The notes beneath the pieces were generated by a model. That model did no database searches and was not told where the DNA came from. It saw only the letters and a list, made by a program, of their open reading frames with translations. A stretch of DNA of 64,000 bases, taken from Tetracentron sinense. Taxonomy: Eukaryota > Streptophyta > Magnoliopsida > Trochodendrales > Trochodendraceae. Below, piece after piece: positions 57,641-64,000 of this stretch. The translations under genes were made by a program, and so were the position numbers. How positions within the stretch are numbered: the stretch's first letter is position 1; each line of letters starts with the position of its first letter. The stretch is taken from positions 12,840,607-12,904,606 of the forward strand of contig CM026568.1 in NCBI GenBank assembly GCA_015143295.1. The letters run 5' to 3'.

Positions 57641-57985
57641 CGTCTTCATTTTCTCTTGATGCAGGATCTCCGATCATTTAACCATCTCCTCTTATTTCCA
57701 TATTGATTCGGTCCTGTAAAAACATTCAGCTCATCAATTGCATATAAAAATAATTTGAAAAACTAAATTAAAATTCAATTATTTATCATATAGAAATAAT
57801 TTGAGCAACTAAATTAAATTTCAATTATTTATCAACTTTAATGCGCATTTATAAGTTTTTCATATTTCTAAAACAATTAACATGGATAATCATTAAAAAA
57901 AAAGAATCACGGGTTTTGGTGCTTAATTATAGTATGTGTTTGACATTAATATTTATTGGTGATCCACTAGGAAGTATTTTTCATT

Positions 57986-60900
57986 ATGGTATGGGATATA
58001 GGTTGGTCGCATGAAAAACCAATGGAGGGGAACAAGTTTGGATCAATATGTAATTATTGTGGCAAAAAAATAAGGAGCAGTGGAATTACCCGGTTAAAGT
58101 GGCATCTTGCTGGGGGTGATTCGCATGTGGCAGACTGTCCAAGTTGTTCGATGGAGGTCAGACAAGCTATGAAGGCTCACCTTACCACTGGGGTTAGAGA
58201 GAGACAGGAGCATGTCGCGCAACAAAAGGCAATTCGTGAGGAATTGGGACGTGGTTTAACAACCATCAATAGATGTGGATGATGATGACGAAGATGATAC
58301 TTTATACCCAATTGACTGTATTGGAGTTGACGAGAGGGTAGCATATCGACAAGCCTATTGTCAATCTATGCGCCAACAGTGGGACAGGGATCAGGAGCGT
58401 TCATTTGCAGCTCGCATGCGGCCTGCCGATTTCAGAGATAGTGTCGGAGCAAGACCATCAGGTTCGACTGGAAGGAAATCTGATTTTGGGACTGGGACAC
58501 AATCACATGGTATGTTTGGCCGCTCCCAGAGCATGAAAGTCCCAGATCTGCCACATGATTCATTTCTGTATAAAAGTCGAAATGCAAAACAGAAGCAGTT
58601 GAAGGAAATGTGGAGTGGGGGAAGTCTGGTGGAAGAGCTTGGAACAGCTGTATCCAAGTTTTTTATACATAATCATGTGCCTGCTAATGCCGCCTCAACC
58701 CCACAGTTTAAGAACATGATTCACGAGGCAGAACGGGTTGGGCCAGGGGTAGAGCCTCCTTCTCCATATGAGATTACAGGTAAATACTTAGACGCAGAGG
58801 AGAAGGAGATGAGAGACTATATTGACACTCTAAAGCCGACGTGGGAAGATTTTGATGTCACTATTATGTGCGATAGTTGGACAGGACCCACTAGGCTTTC
58901 GATCATCAACTTTATGGTGTATAGTCAGGGAAGGACAATATTTTTAAAGTTCGTTGATGCATCTGGCAATATAAAGGATGCAAAATATATATATGAATTA
59001 ATGAAGAGTGTTGTAGAGGAAGTGAGAAAGAAAAATGTAGTCCAGGTGGTGACTGATAATGGGAGTGCCTTCGTGAAGGCTGGGAAGATGCTTATGAAAA
59101 AGTATCCCCTATACTGGACCCCTTGTGCAGTCCATTGCATAGATCTGATGTTACAGGCGATAGGAGAAAGGAAATCTGTGAAGGAGGTTATTGACGAGGC
59201 AAGAACGGTAACCAACTTCATATACAACCACAGTTGGGTTCTAGCGAAGATGAGAGCTTTGTGTGGTGGTGAAATAGTACGGCCATGGGCGACGCTCTTC
59301 GCCACAAATTTTATTGCCTTAGAGAGTTTGTCCAAACATAAAATTGGACTAAAGGCATTCTTCACTGGGACTGATTGGGCAGAATATGGACAAAGGCGCA
59401 CTGTTTTGGCAAAAAAAGTTGAGGACATTGTCCTTAACAATAAATTTTGGGACAAAGTGGATGATACGGTTGCAATACTAGAGCCTATTTACCATGTCTT
59501 AAGGGTGATAGATGCAGAAAAGTGGCCGACTATGGGTTCTGTGTACGAATTAATGCAGGTAATGAAGTTGTCGATAAAGAATGTGTCCCCTTGTGGATAC
59601 AAGTGGGTCCACAAGATTATCGATGCTCGTTGGGATAAGACAATGGAACATCCCCTTCATGTTGCTGGTAAGTTTGATGTTTATTAGATGTTTACATTGA
59701 AGTTATTGCATGCTTGTAATACTAATTGCATGTCGTATAACTTTCATGTTTCAGCATATTATTTGAACCCAAAGTATCACTATAACCACAAATTGGGGAA
59801 TCGGGATGACTTAATGAAGGCTGTTCACGACGTCTTCGAGATATTGGACCCGAAGTGTAAGAGAAAGGGAGACTTCTGGAATGAGGTGAAATGTCTTTAT
59901 CTTGTTAACTATAGCATATTTATGTGCATTATTGCATTCTAACATATTCTATCTAATTGGAACATGTTTTCTCAAAATCTATAGCTAGTGCGTTTCAGGG
60001 ATGAGCGGGGGAGCTTTGGAAGAACTGCTGCTAAGGAGGGAAGGTCTAGGATGATGCCGTGTGAGTAATTTCTTCCCAATAAAGGAATTATATTTTATTT
60101 CTCTACATCAAAATATATATGAAACTAATGGATAACATCGTTTAATTATCAGCTGATTGGTGGCAAATGTAAGGAACCGACTGTCCGACCCTCAGAAAAT
60201 TGGCGGCTCGCGTGTTAGCACAGACTGCTTCATCTTCAGCATGTGAGCGAAACTGGAGTACATTTGCCCTCATCCACACAAAGCAGCGGAACTGACTTGG
60301 CTACAAAAAGCTGCAAAAACTGGTCTTCTGTCACTATAATATAAAGCTGTGACTCAGGCAACTGCAGATTGACACTGGGAAACAACCTGAGCAGGATCCT
60401 TTAGACCTGATGTTAATCGGTGCCACTGAGGATCAAGATAATCAACTTTCTGAGTGGGTTAAGGTTTCATCACTTGATGAAGATGATGGGCGTCTGAACG
60501 CAGTTATAGCTAGCGCGGCTGTTGAGATGGGCATCGATGTAGAAAGGGTTATTGCTATAGAAGTGGGGTCTAGCACTAGCGGCAGCAAGAGCAACTTTAA
60601 CATAGAATCATTTGATGAGATGATCAGAAGTTCAAAAGGTCTTGAGACTTCGGGTGCAAGAACCGCTGGGACAAGTAGATTGTCCAATAGTAATAGTGAG
60701 GGTGGTGATGAGTCTGATGACCATGATGAGAGTGACGGAGGCGGCGACAATCCTGGGGATGGAGGTAACATCGGAGTTGAACCAGAGCAGAGGCCTCTGA
60801 GCTCATTCACCGCAGAGGCTGACTTTGACCATGCCACACAGGACCAAGATCATGGTGCCCCACCTTCACATCCTGCAGAAAGCCAACGATTCATTACGAC

Positions 60901-61416
60901 TCTCGTCGAGGAAGCCAGGGCAGGGGCAGAGGTCAGGGCAAGGGCAAGGGCAAAGAACGAGATGTGGGACATGATGCTTGGTTTGGGGGCATGGAACATT
61001 CGGACTCTAGTTCCAGAGGGTCTCAACATACATGGTTCTCCAGCTATGACCAGGATACACAGTCTCAGGCATCAGGCTCTCAAGAACATAGTTATTCACA
61101 TTCCACACAGGATCAATATCCTTATGGATATGTCTCAGGATATGAGTCACCTCCATATGGGTACGAAGGAGACAATTTCCAAATCCCAGTGCCTGTGCCA
61201 GTTGTGCCCAATCACCCACAGTATCCACCAATGGGCGTGTTACTACATCTTAGCCCAGATTACTACCAACATTATGTATATGAGTATACATCCATGTACC
61301 ATAATGTGATGAGCTGGGCACAGTATTGTACGTATGTGGAGAATCAACACTATAGCCAGCCAAGTCAAGACAGAGATGATGACATCGAACCTCCGCATAA
61401 CTCTTTCTGGTGGTGA
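57986..61416 (+). pseudogene. hAT transposase: BED zinc finger, DUF659, hAT dimerisation domain
   Basis: Exons: BED part 57986-about 58265 (MVWDIGWSHEKPMEGNKF, CNYCGKK...RLKWHLAGG); DUF659 part from about 58275 to 59667 (VTIMCDSWTGPTRLSIINF, VTDNGSAFVKAGKMLM, WTPCAVHCIDLML); 59755-59885 (AYYLNPKYHY); 59985-60060; and 60153-61416, with the dimerisation signature ARVLAQTASSSACERNWSTF, an acidic region and a Tyr/Gln-rich tail ending SFWW. Introns have GT/AG borders. Such proteins bind element ends and cut and paste the DNA in the nucleus. The copy is dead: a one-base frame change near 58265 (IDVDDDDED is in another frame), stops in the dimerisation region (first just after DWWQM, near 60171), and a frame change in the Gly/Arg-rich stretch near 60905. 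The intact ends and target duplication argue against domestication. Confidence 0.85.
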
Positions 61417-61778
61417 TTGTAGGTTTTTTGGTGGGTTGTATTATGTATGTTTGTATTATTATGAATCTTATAAATTATGAATTTATGATTGATTGAGAAA
61501 TGAATGAAACATGAATCAATCATACATTATTGTCATTCGTCAGCGCACATCTTTGCTCTATTCTTATTGCATCTCTTATATACGTTGTTTTTTTAAATGT
61601 TTTTATTCTAAAATGTGTATTAACATCTATTTTAACATTTCTTGAATTTTCATTACAAAATTCCATGTTTTGCCCTATTTTTTGCCATTTTTTCCAAAAA
61701 TCACCGATAAACGATATATCTTTTTTCCGCGGCTCCGACATGTCGAGCGATATCGACATTTAGAACCTTGAATATGAA

Positions 61779-62769
61779 ACCCAACTACTAATTAACCAAA
61801 GGACAATGGGTCAGTACGTGATCCATGGATTACTCCTCAGTCATACACATGAAACATTCGATAGCGAGCCTCTATCCCCTACCCTTCAAGTGGTCCAGGT
61901 TAAGAATTTGTCCAAGTAAGTTGTCTATAAGAAGAACGCAATTGTAGATGGAATACCAAGATTCTAGACTGCTCTGTAAGGAAATGAACCACTAACTTTG
62001 AAAGGCTGGTAAAATTATTTGACAATGAACAGACTGCTACTATCCTTAGACCAAATCTGAGCATCACACACATGGGTGTTAGGATTATAGATAGAGGAGC
62101 CTCAACAATCTTAAAAAAGTCCTGGAACTCATAGTCGTTTAAGCCCCATCTCAGCTTAGGTGCCCACAAGACCTAATCATTTCTAACCTCATAGCAAGCA
62201 TATCTCGTCTAATGTTTATCGCATGCCAAAGAATAGATGTTCCAAAAGACAGAATTATTTGATGTTATTTCATTAAGACAACACTGAAGGGATTTAATGT
62301 TTAACAAAATGCAACTTGTTTTTTTTTTCGGAAGAATTTGCTTTCTTGGAAAAGTATAAAACTAATATTTATTTCATGGTCAAAGTATGCATGCTGGGAT
62401 TAATGGCATATCTATATAATTGGAGAGCTTGTTTAGAGTCAAGCTCTTTGCTAGTGATTGTGGTTGAAGCTACTATTTAGCAAATAAATCATGATCAATT
62501 GCTATTTTGTCAGAGGGGTATAACAGTATCAGAAGACACCAAAATACTGAGCAAAAGTGAAGTCTAGGATGTTGGAAAATCTAAAGCAAATATGAATCTT
62601 GTTTCCAGGTGGGAAGGAGTAAAATAGCTAACAAAATTTTGAAGTTGTAGAAACATGTTTTAATGTCTTTAGAGCGTGTTTCACTGTGAGATCTTTCTAT
62701 CCAACTCTCAGCGTGAGATCCCGTTCATCGTGTTTAGACTGGTGTGAAATCCAAGCATTCAAATATAAC
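61779..62769. other. Unassigned DNA, no gene seen
   Basis: AT-rich. A gagcgtgtttcactgtgagatc segment near 62670 hints at a Harbinger-like terminus, but no partner was found. Confidence 0.4.
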
Positions 62770-63480
62770 TTTCTTCCTCTGGACAGCTTTCCTGAACCAA
62801 ATCCGCATGTTGCCCATTCAATGAGCAGGGGGTATGAGACTTGCTAACATATACTTCTTGTGTATGTCGGACGAGGAATCGGTGAACCACTTCCTCATTT
62901 ATTGTTCTTTGACCAGTAGGATATGGGGTATCTTCTTTTCCCGCATAAAGTCCAATGGGCCTTTCCCCTTAGCTTTAAGGATCTAATCTCCAGTTGGCAC
63001 CTACAAAAGGTAGATGTTGCTCGACGAGTATTGCAGAGTTTCCTTCATGGGGCTATTAGTAGAGGCCAATGTTTTTAAAACGTGAAGGCGCGAGGTGAGG
63101 CGCTAGGACCTCAAGATGCGTGAGGCGTAAGCCTCACATGAAAGCTTCATGCTCTCTCATTTAAACAAATTAATCAAATATAAGTAATATTTCAAAAAGA
63201 TTCAAAAAGTTAATAAAAAATTATAGTATATATGTACATATATATAAATACAGAGAGAGATTCATTCATATATATATATATGTACATTTGGAAGGGGTCA
63301 CTTGGGAGCTTCTTACTTCCGAGGAGCTAGTATAATGCCATGTCTTGTTGATGTTGATCTATAGATGGCTTTGTTGTACAATTTTGTTCTCTTTTTTGGG
63401 CTGGCCGTTTTTTAAGCCCCCAGCCTTTTGTGTATTCCTTTTAATCTTCAGTCTCTTTTACTTATAAAAAGAAAATTCTT
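62770..63480 (+). mobile_element. LINE (L1-type) remnant, 3' end, split by a MITE fragment
   Basis: 62840-62944 translates as LANIYFLCMSDEESVNHFLI then YCSLTSRIWGIFFSR, the zf-RVT motif found after the reverse transcriptase of plant L1 LINEs. The sequence continues degraded to about 63060 and appears to resume at 63290-63480, ending in a tttacttataaaaag tail typical of such 3' ends. Stops and frame changes are present (for example a stop just upstream, at catt-caatgagc near 62820). Only the last part of ORF2 is represented. Confidence 0.55.
63070..63290. mobile_element. hAT-type MITE fragment of the GAGGCG family with AT-rich tail
   Basis: gtttttaaaacgtgaaggcg, then gcgaggtgaggcgctagg and gcgtgaggcgtaagcctcac; the right half is AT-rich with a tata run and no clear right terminus. 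It interrupts the LINE remnant. Confidence 0.45.
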
Positions 63481-64000
63481 GCATGCATATATTTTCAGTA
63501 GGTTTAAGTATGAGAGAAAGTCAGTTTTTGTTATTCTTCTGGCCTTGTAGTGTGCATCTGCATTCTTATCACCTTCCACAAATTCCACATTGGGTCTAAG
63601 CTCTAAAAAAAAAGCACTGATGTATTTTTGCCTTTTTGGTAAACTCTGTTGGGTGTATAGGATATATAAAAGAAATCCGGAGTATGCTGTTGGGGAGTTA
63701 TGGGCAGTCTTATTACAAATACTCTTATCTTAATGCTTTCAAATTGGAGTGGATTGCTAGGACAGAAGGTGATGACATGTGTTGTTAACGAATTATGTAA
63801 TTATAAGCATGATGATTATACCATAGTTACAGAGCGAGTAGCGAAAACAAGAATCAAAGCGAAAGAGAGAAGCGGGGGCAAGGCTCAAAAAACCCTTAGG
63901 AAAGAGGAAGCGAGAAATGAGATATAGGCTCCTCATTCTCACTATGTTACTATGGGTAGCTGCACCTTTGATTTTATCTTACATGTGATTTTTGTGGAAA
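63481..64000. other. Unassigned DNA, no gene seen
   Basis: No domain, repeat or terminus recognised. The open frame near 63700-63927 has no recognisable domain. Confidence 0.4.

Larger units (their letters stand above)
54145..61770 (+). mobile_element. hAT DNA transposon, full length (7.6 kb), decayed
   Basis: The left end CAAGGTTATGAAAATC and the reverse complement of the right end CAAGGTTCTAAATGTC are terminal inverted repeats, followed by self-complementary cgatatcggcgatatatcg words. Flanks gatatgaa (54137-54144) and aatatgaa (61771-61778) are an 8-bp target duplication with one mismatch, as expected for hAT. It encodes a BED/DUF659/hAT-dimerisation transposase (57986-61416, plus). Internal arrays lie at 54804-55320 and 57397-57640, and a 1,128-bp element is inserted at 56100-57227. 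Confidence 0.85.

Noticed and set aside
57986-61416. Domesticated hAT-derived host gene
   Set aside because: Terminal inverted repeats, a target duplication, stops and frame changes show an ordinary dead transposon.

Overview
The window is nuclear DNA of a flowering plant, most likely a eudicot; I cannot name the species. Evidence: a plant-specific meiotic cyclin gene (SDS/SOLO DANCERS type), plant Ty1/copia and Ty3/gypsy Tat-lineage retroelements, a CACTA transposon, hAT elements and many small foldback elements (MITEs), all in AT-rich DNA. I found no bacterial-type operon, rRNA, tRNA or CRISPR array. Nearly the whole window is transposon-derived.

Layout. 1-8427: 3' part of a CACTA (En/Spm) element, with decayed exons of its second gene (Transposase_24 type), a long intron, and a palindromic subterminal array ending in the CACTA terminus at 8427. 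It sits inside a minus-strand Ty1/copia element (8428-12017), whose 5' LTR abuts a coding exon of an SDS-like cyclin gene (12018-15783, minus). This is a three-level nest: CACTA in copia in cyclin exon. The cyclin gene keeps its TATA box, long first exon and frame, but has three in-frame stops and loses its C-terminus to the copia insertion. 16041-20477: MITEs, a tandem repeat and low-complexity DNA. 20478-23953: probable 3.5-kb solo LTR. About 24145-35477: an old, broken Ty3/gypsy Tat element (minus). 35843-47609: a younger Tat relative (plus) that looks whole, with two 897-bp LTRs and a matching 5-bp target duplication ATTTC. Both Tat elements carry an extra gene antisense to pol, each with its own TATA-like box. 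47610-54140: MITEs of several families, a short Helitron and possibly the 5' end of a host gene. 54145-61770: a complete-length but decayed hAT DNA transposon with BED and DUF659 transposase parts, itself carrying a 1,128-bp hAT-type insertion with a perfect 8-bp target duplication. 61771-64000: a LINE remnant split by a MITE fragment, and unassigned DNA.

How the parts relate. The only clear host gene is the SDS-like cyclin, now a pseudogene. Its reading frame defines the copia LTR edge to the base. Several MITE families share a CA-N2-GTT terminal signature with the hAT element, suggesting one transposase clan moved them. The most unusual signals are the antisense genes of the Tat pair, a dense ACAACG/CGTTGT array in the U3 of the young Tat LTR, and repeat arrays inside the hAT element (51-bp units; telo-box units).
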